Shown here piece by piece: positions 22,262 through 34,050 of a stretch of DNA of 64,000 nt. The notes below the pieces were generated by a model. The model made no database searches. It had not been told where the DNA came from and saw nothing but the letters and a program-made list of their open reading frames with translations. The stretch spans positions 17,326,468-17,390,467 of the forward strand of contig JAJEKV010000026.1 of the NCBI GenBank assembly GCA_021234155.1, given 5' to 3'. How positions within the stretch are numbered: position 1 is the stretch's first letter; every line of letters starts with the position of its first letter. The DNA is from Isoetes taiwanensis (lineage: Eukaryota > Streptophyta > Lycopodiopsida > Isoetales > Isoetaceae). Made by a program: the position numbers and the translations under genes.

Positions 22262-25227
22262 TCATTTTTCCACCAACATCCCCAAGGATATGAGAACCTT
22301 ATTCCTTACATCCTGAGGTATTGTAACTCTCATTTGTTTTACTAGGAATAGTTTTGGAGTCCATGAGTACAATACGGTTTCAATGTCTAGCCAAAGATCG
22401 GGATCACTAGGATTTCTCCTCCACCTCTTTGTCCAACAATCTGAATATCTTTCTTTATGGGTGACATTACTCAACTGATGTCTTTGGACACCACCATTCC
22501 ACGCCAGACCTTATTGAAGTTAACATCACCTTCTTCTTTGCAAATATCTGAGATAGTCCATCCCAACCACCTTTGGATAGGTCTCTAGATCTTTGGTTTT
22601 ACTACTACAAATTGGTGGCACTCCACGTCGGGTAGAAGGTTCATAACAATCCATGCCTAGATATTTTGGCCTATCCTTCTTAGGACCAACATAGTGTTTA
22701 TCGATTGAGGAGGAGCATATGCCTTCACAATGCTACTAATGGTACCATCATCTTCACAAGACCAGCTAATGTTTTCCACTTACTTTTAGGGAACCACCCT
22801 TCCGGAATTTGTTCGAGGATGTGTCTACCTCATCCAACAAGTTGATCACCTTCTTCCAATAATCTATCAATGCACGATTAGTCTCATCGAATTAGTTTGC
22901 CAATGCTTGATGTAGTCATTGATGCCATCCTTAGTCAAGCCCAATTGCTTGACTTCTTGATTGGTTTTAGAGCTTTTGGTTGACCAGAGGTATCATAGGC
23001 TTGCCATTTGCATCCCTGGCGCCAAATTTCTGCCCCACCTCTCTACTTCTCCAAGGAAGGTCTCATTTTCCATTGCATGATTGGAATCCCTTCTCTCACC
23101 CAAAAGTGAATTGAAGAGGTCTAGAATGACCTTCCATGTCGAGAGCATAACCATCCACAAAACTCTTCCAATCAGGCACTTCTTCTATGATAGATCCTAT
23201 AGGAGATGGATTTGTACATCCATGAAATATTTCCAATAGCCCGGGAAAGTTGGTAAATCTGCTTGTCTCAATACATGACTATATTTTCCAAACAATGCAT
23301 CCACATCCTCATGAGTATGTGTGGGGCATTAGGAACCCCAAATTGACTCTTTCAAAAATACCCACAAGTGTTAAGTAGGATAGGAAAGAAAACATCCACC
23401 TATTCTTATTTTGACAAAGACAATTATCTAGTTGCAAGAGGAGCTTTACGGGCAGATCTCGAGGTTTAGTACGAGATGTTGAAGCTCCAACATGTTCATT
23501 AGGTCCATTCCTCCTAAATCTTGCCTTGCTAAACTTTTCAATACTATTAGGGTTCCATCCAACAATGCACTATGTAGTGCCCGGCTAGTCAGTAGGATCC
23601 TGTAGGTGACCATTGTAACCCTTCTCATAGTTTCTTAAACACCTCATGATACTCCCAATGTGAAAATCGGACCATCACTCCACAACTCTAAACCCAAAAT
23701 GGCCATAATAGGTCTCCAGGCGCCCATGCAATATTGCCCCGATCATTGAAATCTGCAAAGGGTATGATCTTCCACATGACTTAGGAATGTACTTTGAATT
23801 GTGGAAGACAAGTCTTCGTTGGTCCATTTTATCATGTATAATACATAGATAGTTATTAGGTTCCATTGCGGATAAGGTCCTCCACATCCAATAAGTTGAT
23901 CTACATGATAGTTGATCTCATCATATGGTCCTTCATATGTTCCCTTATCTTTGCCCTTAGACTTGGTTTACGCGGTCTTATCTAGTGTCTCCTTGAGCTT
24001 AGCACATAAATTGCACTTGGCAAAGTTGTTTGAAGTTGCTATGGTCACATGCTTGAAATGCTTATTCCATAGCCTACTAAACTGGGCTGGGATATAGAGG
24101 CCACTCAAGTTCTCAAGCAATGCATTTATTTCCTCTAATATGCTCTTTTCCGGGTACAATGGGATGGCAATCTCTTTTCAACAATAACTCTACCCCTGCT
24201 TCATCCTTCTTACTCTTATGTGGCATGTTTTACGCATTGAAATCCACATATCTTTCAAATATTTCCTTTGCAGCTATAGTTCTTGAGGTAGGCCTTACCA
24301 GGCCGGTGTTCCCATGCAATGCAATTTTACTACCATTTTCATGTCTCTTTTGCCGCTTGTGCCAAGAAGAGGTTGGAATTCCATGTATAGCCATCCATGC
24401 TTTTGAACATATCCACTTTCCATTCAATGGGAATCTTTTCTTCTTTTGATCTTTCATCTGAATTGCATAGCCAAATATGGTGTACATGAAATTCCTCCTG
24501 CTATCACACTTATGTTCCCGATATGTAGCTCTTGCTCCCACCAACTCCTCTATTGTGAACATTCTAACACAAGAAGCCCAACAACATTCACCTCCTCTAA
24601 CCTTCATCATAGCTTCGGAGAACAATCATAATCGACTTGCATCTTTTGGTGGGATAATGTTTGAAAGTTGGAAGTGGCCTCTTGCTACCGTGTGAACATT
24701 GTTGACAATGGTTCTACATCTATAGGAAACGTGTAGTCCTCCGGTTGAATAATGCCCCTAGGCCATGCAACAATAGTTGGAACCTCTAGTTGCTTCACAC
24801 AAGCTAGGCATTCTTGTTTCTGTCTGAACCCTTTTCCTTCCAATTGTCATATAATTTTGAGATTGCCACACCTAACCCGTCCTCCCCTAATCTTTTTCAT
24901 CATTCACTGCATTGATAGGATCTGCTAGAACAATAATCCCTTCTCCTACTGCCTCTCTGTTGCATGCATGCAGGATCTTGACCTTTTTGTTTTTCCAATC
25001 GACCCGAGTATAAAGTACAATTTCCTTTCCTTTGGCATCATCCTTTTCATTTGAGGCCTTTTCCTTTCCTTTGCCATCATCAACATCATTTGAGTCTTTT
25101 CCTTTCCTTTGCCATCATGAACATCATTTGAGGTATTTTCCTTTCCTTGGCCATCATGTTCATTAGTTGGGGATTTTTCCTTGCCTTGATCAGCATCATT
25201 AGGGGCTTTATTTTTAGCATTTTGCAT
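22262..25227 (-). pseudogene. Transposase-like gene of transposon A (DUF7869-type)
   Basis: Minus-strand blocks appear in the order I remember for the DUF7869-type family. First comes a charged N-terminus with ~13-residue repeats (DVHDGKGKEK), 25,000-25,227. Next are a Cys/His-bearing region (WICSKAWMAIHGIP, then ALHGNTG) at 24,230-24,625 and FSRLWNKHF with FAKCNLCAKLKETL at 23,968-24,159. A DKMDQ block follows at 23,800-23,840. LLLQLDNCLCQNKNRW lies near 23,420 and a THTHEDVDALFGKYS block near 23,310. A C-terminal SWTPKLFLVKQMRVTI segment lies at 22,262-22,474. Acidic residues in DGMDQ-, LQLDN- and HEDVD-like blocks could form a DDE/D triad (inference). The gene has several breaks or unrecognised introns. 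Confidence 0.7.
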
Positions 25228-25409
25228 GCCATTGACCTAGAATGCATAAAAATATATAGTAAGTTAGCATATCCAAATAACCTCTCAATAACATGTTCAT
25301 AAATGAAAGCCTCATATGTCTTATTCTATTTGATCATTCTATTTATATAATGGGATTCCCCAAGTTATTTTCCTCAACATTATATATAAATAAAACCCTC
25401 TACTTATTA

Positions 25410-25641
25410 GCCTTATAACTTGTATCCTATAATAACCTTTGTAATAAATTTTAACCTTGTAAAAGGGATAACCCTTATGAGGGTTAACCTTAAAAGGTTA
25501 ACTTAACCATTAAAGGGATAACCTTGGTATCCTATAATAACCCTTATAATAAATTTAACCTTATTATTACAAGGGATAACCTTGGTATCCTATAATAACC
25601 CTTATAATAAATTTAACATTGTTATTACAAGGGATAAAATC
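25410..25641 (+). repeat. 58-bp tandem repeat, about three copies
   Basis: GGTATCCTATAATAACCCTT recurs at 25,526 and 25,584 (period 58), with an earlier diverged copy from about 25,410. The array lies in the intergenic space between the two divergent genes of transposon A. It ends at AAAATCGCGG, which resembles half of the element's palindrome. Confidence 0.9.
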
Positions 25642-25779
25642 GCGGTCCTTAAAACAATTAACTTGGAGTGCAATAAATTTTGCGGAAGTTATAATGGTGA
25701 TTACATTTAAATTTTGAAAGCAGTTATTATTTCAAGTTAGCATTCGTTTTCGAACTTTTCTCTCTCACTTTTCGAATTC

Positions 25780-26300
25780 CAGGCGCTTCTGCTTCCAATT
25801 CCAGGCATTCCAGGCGCTTCCAATTTCTCGCTTTCTGCTTCCAATTTCTTCTCGGCTTCTATTTGCTTCAATCGCTTCTCGGCTTCTATCCGCTTCAAAC
25901 TTGGCTTCGCTTCAATCCGGCTTCTCGTCTATCCGCTTTGAACTTCGGCTTCTATCGCTTTTATCCGTTTTTTTATCTGCGCTTTCGGCTTCTACAATCT
26001 GTTTTTATCTGTTTTTTATCTGCGCTCGAAGTTTTTTACGCTTCTACAATCTTACGCTTTAGGGTTTTTTACCAAAGGTTTTTTCGGCTAAAAAGGTTTC
26101 TCTTTCGGCTTTTCTGGCTTTACGCTTTAAACTTCGGCTTCTATATGCTTTTCGGCTTCTATATGCTTTTTTCGCTCAATACAAGGTTCTATACAAGGTT
26201 TGTAGGCTCTATACAAGGTTTCTTCGGTTTTTTGGCTTTTCCGACTTTGAATAACTTTGGTTTTTGTGTTAAAGCTTCTAAATTTCTTATTGCTTTTTCT
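25780..26300 (+). repeat. Degenerate (GGCTTCTATMYGCTTT)n pyrimidine-rich repeat
   Basis: Phrases such as TTCGGCTTCTATATGCTTTT and TCTATACAAGGTT recur with irregular spacing. A long open frame through it is rich in Phe, Leu, Tyr and Arg from composition alone. It lies upstream of both divergent genes and could include promoter and 5' leader sequence. Confidence 0.6.
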
Positions 26301-26720
26301 CCAAATTAGTTGCTATTGCTTTTTTCTTCTTAAGGCTTCTCGAATCACTTCTTAAGGTTTCTCGGGTTAGTATTTATTGTTATTTACATAAAAGTAGTTA
26401 TTTTCCATAAAGCATGTTATTTACTTTTACATGCATCGGTTCTATTTCATATCATATCATTTCTCTATCATATCATATTACTCTATCTGTTCTATTTCAT
26501 ATCGATCTATGATCTTGCTCTATGATCTAGATCATAGATCATAGATCACGATCTTCACTAGCTCTTCCTCTACTCGTTTCTAAATAATGAACTAAAACAA
26601 TGAACTAAATATTGAACTAAACAAGGAGTATTATTATTATATATCCGCTCTAACCGTTTTTATATTTTGAATTTCCGCATTTCGCATTACGCATTTTGTT
26701 AGAATAATATGTTGGAATGG

Positions 26721-26852
26721 GAGAAATCGCTTAGGCGCATTTCTATTTTTGGGTTACGTTTTCCACTAGGTTAATCAAATCGCGCCCGGTAGCGTTTTAG
26801 TTGGCATTTCAATTTCATACGGCTCTATACAAATCGCGCCCGGTGGCGTGTG
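26721..26852 (+). promoter_or_regulatory. GC-rich palindrome cluster 1 of transposon A
   Basis: Three sites lie here: AAATCGCTTAGGCGCATTT (26,724-26,742), AAATCGCGCCCGGTAGCGTTTT (26,777-26,798) and AAATCGCGCCCGGTGGCGTGTG (26,831-26,852). Each is an imperfect palindrome on the theme AAANCGC-GCC-GGC-GCGNTTT in AT-rich surroundings. More sites follow at 27,304-27,325 and 27,369-27,390. Confidence 0.6.
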
Positions 26853-26888
26853 AAATAGATACGTGCTAATTACTTTCTCTCGATTCTA

Positions 26889-27344
26889 GTGCCATGGATT
26901 TTCCTTATGCATGGACCGGCTGGTTCAAATACACTGGCTGGTTCTAGTTCCCCGACGCACCATCAACTCTGGACCCTGTACAAGATATTACTTGAGTGTG
27001 CTGTTCAAAACGTTCAAAGAGAGTTGGAGAATCCATTAGACAGCCTGTATCAGGGGCCATGGGTACACTTCCATCGCATCTATGGACATATCAGACTCCT
27101 CATGCTCTTAGTAAGGCTCATGCCAACAAATAAGTACAAGGATTTGATTTATAGTATCGGGGATCGATACAAACACTGTTTGGAGACTCGACATCCTCGG
27201 GGAAAGATGAGGATCCCATCATATCGGGGTGGTTCAGGTGGGACTTCTTGCGGGATTAGGCGGATGAAGTGGGCTGTCCCGACATATTGTAGAGATAGAA
27301 AGAATTGGCGCTGGCGCATTTTGGAGAAGAAGAAATGTACATAA
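26889..27344 (+). other. Possible exon of unrecognised protein in transposon A
   Basis: A plus-strand frame reads in a protein-like way (YKILLECAVQNVQRELENP, HFHRIYGHIRLLMLLVRLMP) over about 100 residues, ending in a basic tail. I recognise no family. Its position between palindrome clusters, upstream of the ParB-like block, suggests a 5' exon of the plus-strand gene. Confidence 0.35.
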
Positions 27345-27477
27345 CTTTTTTGGAATATGAATACAACCGCTCGCGCTGGCGCAATTTTGCACTATACTTT
27401 TCTACGTCATTAGTTTATTTTTTTATATGCAATGTCGAAAACATTGAATCACTGGATGCCTCCAGCCCGGTATGACC

Positions 27478-27524
27478 AACCCCAAGAAACTACATATTTT
27501 CATTAATGTGTAGTTTCATGGGGT
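27478..27524 (+). other. Hairpin AACCCCAAGAAACTACA / TGTAGTTTCATGGGGTT
   Basis: An 18-nt arm pairs with its inverse across an 11-nt loop with one or two mismatches. It lies in non-coding sequence of transposon A. It could be a transcript end structure or a remnant of a smaller insertion. Confidence 0.6.
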
Positions 27525-30130
27525 TGATATGATCATAAAGAGCATCAAAGAATACAAAGTTCACAACATCACGCCAGATGATATGATATATTTTTTTTTT
27601 TTGAATATCCAAATATACATACCTTTTTTTTCGGACGTTCTTCTTTTGGCCATGCTACAAATGTGCCCACGCTTTCAACCGCCCCATACGCTAAGGGATG
27701 TCTTCTTGGAAGAGCCTCATCTTCATAATTGCGGTTTAGAATAGAAATCTTACGTAAACTTGTTCCAAGAGGAACACCATGACACATAGAACTTGGATTC
27801 AAATCTTCGATTTTACACAATCCTACTCCAAGACTTCAAGTTTGTTGTTAAAAGATAGCATTCTTCTCTAATCGCGATAAAGAACCGAATGCATTGTAAA
27901 AATAGAGGACGAAAAAATTGAGAACAAGAGAATGCATTCGAATTCACCATAGTTCGCGAGACATCGAATGGGAATTGAAGGCGGCTCGATCGAATGGATT
28001 GAAGGCTCGATCGATCGAATGGGATCGAACGGATCTTGGGCCTTCGATAGTCGATTGTTCTTGGGCCTCGATACTAGGAATGATCTTGGGGCCTCCGATA
28101 GTAGGTGGCCGATTAGGTGGTAGTAGATTGCCACATATCGCGTTTCTTGAAATTAATAATTAATTGTTATCTTGAAATTGCACTAAAAGAAAAACACAAT
28201 TTAAATTTGTAAATGAGCGGAGGCGGTTAATTAAGGCGGTATAAATTTAAAAGGACGCCAATTTGAATTTACGATTTGTAAATCGGACGGCTTTAGATTA
28301 TGAACGATACATATAAGTTTAAACCAAAACCCCGATCTCATACTATCCGCACTTGCGATTCTATGGCGTCCTAGATCGGGCCGCCACAGGCGCCGGTAGA
28401 GGTGGGCTTACGTTTCAGCACAAATCCCAAGCCCTAGAAAGTTTTGATCCAACAATCCCGGGTAATTGATCTGCTTTTTTGTTTTGTAATTGATTTCGTG
28501 TCCTTTTATTGTTAGGTTTCTAGGATGTTTTTCAACCGCGGTGTATTTTCCGTGTATCTTTGTGTCGCGTGTATTGTCTACCTTTCATATTGTTTCGTGT
28601 GTCATTTCTCTGCTTTTACTACCTTGTTTTTGTGTGTTTTTTGTTATAATCTTCTCCTTTACTCGAGATATGTTTTTGTTGGAACAATTATCCATTTTGT
28701 ATAATGTAGACCGTGTAAGTCTTCTTCAGATTCTCCAGTTCTTTTGACAAGTCTTTTTTTGTAGCCTAGTATGTCTCTTATAAAAAGAGAAGAAAGGTCC
28801 CCTCTAAGAACGCGCGGGCGCGATTTATAATTATGAGTGGTTTTGGTTGTCTCTGCTACTTTCCACTGTACAATTTATGTTTTTGAAAGTAAAGGCGTCT
28901 ATGAAAACGCTCGGCCGCGATTTCATTACTCACCACATGATTGTAACTTTCGGGATCTTCTAAAAATGTGAAAAAAAAGCAAAAGCACAAGCGAGGTCCG
29001 AGGACATCCGCACGAGAAAAACCAAGAACGGATGAAGATGTATCGATTTGAGATTTTGGCACACGTTGTGACCATTGACGATATCTGGCCAAAATAATGA
29101 AGGCTCGGGTAGAGCCTCCATGTCGAAGAAGATCTACCGGAGGGCTCACGAATGGTATGTGGAGATCTTCAAGACTAAGCGGAAAGACGATCGATTTTCA
29201 TGTCTAGAGTTAAGGAAAGAAAGATCAAATGAAGAAACAAAGGTATTCTGATCACATGCGAAGAACAGGGCGATTCTTATCGTTCAGACATTACTTGAAG
29301 CGGGTCGAGAAAAATAAAAAGTATTGAAGAAGTTAAATTCTTTGCGATTGCTAGTTCCTTTAAAAGACCGCCCTAAGAGCGGATGAGGCGCAGATAACCT
29401 CTTCAAATTTGTTTGGTCGGTGGTGATCTATTGACACCAAAAAAATATGTGAAGGTCTCTCAATTTGAGAAGAGCAATCAGTACAAGGCCGTCGGCTAGT
29501 CTGTACCTACAAGCTTTAAAAAAGAGAAGGAAGATGCAAGTTCTAGAGCCGTGGGAAACACCGTGACGTTCTAGGGCATTACGTGATATGACTAGTGATG
29601 ATGACAAGGCGAGAGCGGTTAGAGGCCATGAGCAAACTCAAGAAATATGTCGACAAGTATCCACCTGGCCTTAGCTTCACGATCCTATCCATGTCCATTG
29701 GGCTTTTCGTGTCCACGAAGGCTATGTTTGTCGCCAGAAGATTTGACAAGCAAAGACGAATGGAAATAGTCGACAATGATGATAGAAAACCCGGACAAAA
29801 AAGCCAATGCCTAAGCAGATGTGGTGCCTTTTGATATGAAGACTAAGAAGGTGTTGATATGGAATAAACTTGAAGATTTAACGGCAACCTCGATATTCAC
29901 TTCATGATAATAGATGGCCAAAGATTCGATGGAGGGTGGAAGGTTTTGATCGGGCCAAGCACAAAAACCGGAAATCGGTTATTCTATAGACCGTATTCAA
30001 ATGTAAATTGCCGCATTCCTCGGTGGCTCCACAACACGCCGGCGTAATTAGCGAAATCAAATCAGCCGCCTTGAATGACATGGGAAAGACATTCCTGTAC
30101 AAAAGGTATTTTATGTTCCACACATAGCGT

Positions 30131-30373
30131 TTAAATGCGGTAGCGTTTTAAGCTAATCACGTATTTACAAAAACGCGCGCTGGCGATTTCTTCATATGGC
30201 TCGCGATTTTTAAATATTGATTAGCAAAAGCCACCGGGCGCTGGCTTTTTATGTTGTTATTTGTGTGACGGATTTACAAAGAAACGCTTTGGCGCAAATT
30301 CTTCATCATGAAGAAATCGCGCCCAGCGAGCGTTTTGTAAATCGTGGATTAACTAAAACGCGGGGCGCTTTTA
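30131..30373 (+). promoter_or_regulatory. GC-rich palindrome cluster 2 of transposon A, inside an intron
   Basis: Six sites fall within the intron 30,106-30,429: around 30,131, 30,169, 30,226, 30,280, 30,312 and 30,354. Examples are AAAACGCGCGCTGGCGATTT and AAATCGCGCCCAGCGAGCGTTTT. They are variants of one palindromic theme, 33-57 bp apart. Confidence 0.65.
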
Positions 30374-32397
30374 TATTGTTACTTTCACGACTTGTTTATT
30401 TTTTTTATCTAACGGCCCATATTTTGCAGTCCGTATGTGGAGCAGTTGCGGCACGCTCGTAACCAATGGATCGAATATGGAAAACCAATGCCGACCAGAC
30501 AAGGGCAATCTAAGAGTGCCGAATTCAAATTACTAGAAAGGACACTGTGCCAAACCATAATGGGGACAAGAACAAGGCCACTAGATCAAAAGAAGAAAAA
30601 GGGATGCACAAGCCGCACGAAAGAGCAAACGGTGCCAAAGGATGCATGCAAGATTATTTTTCTTCGACCGGTATGGGAAAAGTGGAACGTATTTTGGGAC
30701 GCCTATTCGAAAAGAAGTTGCCGATTCGTATGGCGGGGTTTCCTCCGCAAAGATCACGTCTATTTTTGATATAGGTATCCTGAAATGAGAAAGGCACAAG
30801 GATTGGATGATGCAGAATTAATCTCTGTTCTAGATAGTTGCATCAGAAAGGAAGTTATCTACAAGAAAACGTCTGCAGCAAAGCACTTGACATCTTTCGA
30901 AGATGCATGCGAATCGATAAAGAATATGAAAGTCCTGAAAAAAGCTGTTGGTGAAGAACTGCAAAGGCTCTCAGGAGACATGATGTTATCAGAGATAGGC
31001 TTAATGCAAAAGTACAACGTATCTAATGATGACATTAAGAAATATGTATTTTGGTCAAAAGATTTTGTGAAGCGACAAAGCTTAAGAATGTGGCAACTCT
31101 TAAGGGGATTCACACGAAAAGTTGCGTCGACCTAAAAAAAGAAAAGTTGCTTTGGTGAAGAAGACGGCGAAGACGAAGTCTCCTTTTTCTATAAAGGTGT
31201 CCAATCGGTTATAAGTGTGCCATGCGAGGTAGGTGAAGGGCCAACCGACATCACTCTATTTGTTCTTGATAGCCGTGGCACGAGATGGACTGGGATGATT
31301 CAAACACCTTCTTCAACACATGCGGTGGTTTGACGACCGAGATGCATTATACTATCGCGGTTTGCCACTACCCGACATTTCCTAATGATATGCACTAGTC
31401 GCCAAATGATGTCGAATGCATTAAAGTGATGAGGCAAGCAAAGAATGATAGATGAAAACAAAGATAGTGAGTTTAGTACCAAAGTAAGATCTCACATGTG
31501 CTAGTCCTTATGATAGCCATTATGGATGATAAAGAATATGAAAGACTCAAGGGGAAACCGGAAGGTGAGAAGATTGCTTGGCGGTGCTATCGGCTAGATG
31601 AACCCCTATTGAAGAATGTTTTTTATGTCGAATCCAATTGCTAAGACAAAGGGAAAGGGACGGCAGATGTGGATGTGGACACGGGACGAAAGAGGAAGAG
31701 GAAGAGGAAGAAGAAAATCGGTCGACCATCCTTAATTCACCAATCAAGGGCATGAGCCTCTTGACGGCGCATAAGGGGAGGCTGAATAAATACGGTTTTC
31801 TTTGGCCCTTTCGAAGTTTTACGATTGAAGCCTTACCCGTTAGAGTCTCACGTGTTGGGAGTTTCATGTTGGAGGTTATGTCGTGGCGGGAAGCTCTGAA
31901 GCTAGCTAGGAAATGCCAAAGTGTGGTCTCGATGGTCAAGCCAAGGACTTCCTCGATATTTTTTCGAGAAAGTGCTAGAGGTGGCACCTAGGGGGTCCGC
32001 TAGGTAGTGCAAAAAAATAAAGCTTCCAGCTCTAAGTCAGCTTACCTCGCAGATCCGCCGCAGAGGGGAAGAAATGAGAAAGCATATAGAGGGCATAAAG
32101 AAGAATATCGACAAACAGCAAATTTTAACTATGCGGCGAGAGGCGTGCCTATCCTTCCAATCACATTGGAAAATCCGACGAAGTGGATGTAGGTAACTAA
32201 AGCTAAGAAGACAAAATCCTAGATGATACAATTGGATTCGGGAAAGCTCGAAAGGTTAGCATAAAGAGTAATGAAGTATCAACCATAGTTCAAACACTAA
32301 GCGATAAAACGACACTTCGCGTAATCGAAGACGGTAGGAAGTAAGCTCATCATTGCGGATGTTGAACGAAACCGAAGGTATGTTATTCAAAGCGAAA

Positions 32398-32502
32398 TGA
32401 AAATCGCCGCCAGCGCGATTTCAATTTTTCAAACGAATTGAAAATCGCGCCAGCGCCGATTTCAATTATTCAACAATTGAAAATCGCCAAGCGCATTTCA
32501 AT
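32398..32502 (+). promoter_or_regulatory. GC-rich palindrome cluster 3 of transposon A, inside an intron
   Basis: Three sites (AAAATCGCCGCCAGCGCGATTT at 32,400, AAAATCGCGCCAGCGCCGATTT at 32,440, AAAATCGCCAAGCGCATTT at 32,479) are spaced 40 and 39 bp. Each is followed by TCAATT. They lie in a probable intron (GTATGT at 32,378, AG near 32,545). Confidence 0.7.
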
Positions 32503-34018
32503 TTTCTTTTCCTTGTCTCACAAGTGTGTGCTTTATTATTCTGAGACCTAATCCGGTTTCCTCCAAAATTCGGTGTTCGATTTGAATGGAGTGCTCGCAA
32601 AAGCGTTACCTAAAAGCACAATTTCCTTTATCATGGTATGCACAGAAACCATTTGAGGCATATCGAAATGGGTATATCCGCGTCGTATCTGAAGGAGATG
32701 TTAGACCAAGCTTTCTTTTTATTTCGTTGTGCAATTTGGTCGTCGATGGAGAATAGAAATATCTGAGGAAGTTTTGAGAGTAGTTCCCGAAGTTACATAG
32801 AGATTGGGCATCTGTTTGGGATCGAGCAAATGTAAGTCATTCAATAACCCAAAAGGAGTCTACGGGTAAAAAAATATTTGTGAAATGCTTGAGCGACATG
32901 ATGGATGACTTGATGTTCAGGAGAAGGAAGACATCATTATAGTTGATGATGACGCAGAAGTGTTGCTTCAATCATCCGCGATCACTAAATCCACCATCCT
33001 ATCATCGAGGATTTTGAAAAGATGACTTCTGCCGTTTTGTCGACATCTTGCGAAAAATATCTACGGAAAAAGGTCGAAGAGATACAAACACTATACCCTT
33101 AACTTAATCCGGACGGGGAAATTGAGGGGACCTAGAGAAGATCGTTCTAGAAAGGGAACTTTTTGATATATATATATATGTATCTGGGGAAATACACTTT
33201 CCAATAAGTTTTGAATATGAAATATACTTTACACCAAACTCTTTCGAATATATATTGTGTTCTTATATCAGCATTATTGGTTCTGTGTACGTATTGTTCT
33301 TTTATATTACGTGTATGGTTTGCTATACTTGCAATAATTTGTATGTATATACCGTCAATAATTTAGGTGTCTATAAATACGTATGCATGAAATTGGCAAA
33401 CCATCGGCCGGCTTCCCTTACGCTTTGTTATTATGGCACATTCTATTACTCGCCGGATGAACCACGCAGACCTCTGCGAAGTGCCGCGAGCTAGAAATAG
33501 AACTTCAGGACTGGCTTGATGTCGCTTGCTATGAATCCCGTCCTTCTATCCTCGATCCCTTTGATGTTGTAATCCATCTTATATGGAATCGAGCATGGTT
33601 TGTTCATGATCGAAAGGATCTCACCGCTGCTTGGCCTTTGTCGGCGATGATTCGGATTAGTTTTAAAGTTTATGTTCCACTATAATCGTTATTTATGGGA
33701 ATAAAATCGTGCCACGCCGATTTGACCTTTTGAAAATCTACTTTGTAGCAACTTGCTTGTTGTTATTTATTAAAAAAACACTACAATTTCAATGTTTAGA
33801 TTTCGTTGTCGCCGGTGATTATGCAATTAATAAGCAATTTCCTACTTTTTATATTGCCAACATTCTTTCATAATATGGGTCATTTGGACCGAATATTTGG
33901 ATGCCCTTGCATTTCAACATAAAATGCATCTTCCTAGCCCGAAAATGAACTCAGTGCAAAAGTGTGGTTAATTCAATATAATGGTCAATAAATAGCTTAT
34001 ACGGCGCGATTTTGGAAT

Positions 34019-34050
34019 AGACATAATCCCAATTTAATTGAATGATGGTT
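34019..34050 (-). repeat. Right TIR of transposon A
   Basis: The exact inverted copy of the left TIR. Just inside it lies a GC-rich half-palindrome (GGCGCGATTTTGG) of the element-specific motif family. Confidence 0.95.

Larger units (their letters stand above)
28360..33110 (+). pseudogene. ParB-like / DNA methyltransferase-like gene of transposon A
   Basis: Plus-strand pieces with intervening introns. A ParB-like block lies at 29,930-30,105, ending EIKSAALNDMGKTFLYKR and matching 'VGGQHTA..I..I' folds. It continues after an intron (GT at 30,106, AG at 30,429) as SPYVEQLRHARNQWIEYGKP. Helical KKYVFWSKDFVKRQSLRMW follows near 31,050. Near 31,235-31,390, LFVLD and PWHEMDWDDSNTF fit a DPPW-type methyltransferase motif IV. 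MAIMDDKEYERLKGKPEGEKIAW-like text lies near 31,510-31,590. GSFMLEVMS...EALKLARKC near 31,855-31,915 fits an AdoMet-binding motif I placed after motif IV, as in beta-class DNA methyltransferases. Element B encodes the same order. The copy has several breaks, and exon boundaries are mostly uncertain. Confidence 0.55.
22012..34050. mobile_element. Large DNA transposon A (12.0 kb) with transposase and ParB-methyltransferase genes
   Basis: The ends are perfect 32-bp inverted repeats (22,012-22,043 and 34,019-34,050) beginning AACCATCATTCAATTAAATT. They are flanked by a 4-bp duplication CTCC (22,008-22,011; 34,051-34,054). Removing the element restores a continuous LINE reading frame, which proves the boundaries. 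It contains a minus-strand transposase-like gene on the left and, head-to-head, a plus-strand ParB/methyltransferase-like gene on the right. Palindrome clusters lie between and inside them. Layout, TIR start and TSD length match transposon B at 51,163-59,552. Coding parts show several breaks. A 4-bp TSD occurs in superfamilies such as Sola; assignment to any superfamily is open. Confidence 0.88.

Noticed and set aside
25863-26309. Phe/Leu/Arg-rich 148-residue frame
   Set aside because: It follows a degenerate TTCGGCTTCTAT repeat and has no recognisable motif, so it is treated as non-coding repeat.
22012-34050. Polinton/Maverick assignment for the 12-kb element
   Set aside because: TIRs are 32 bp rather than hundreds, the duplication is 4 rather than 6 bp, and no protein-primed polymerase, retroviral-type integrase or capsid-like gene was seen.
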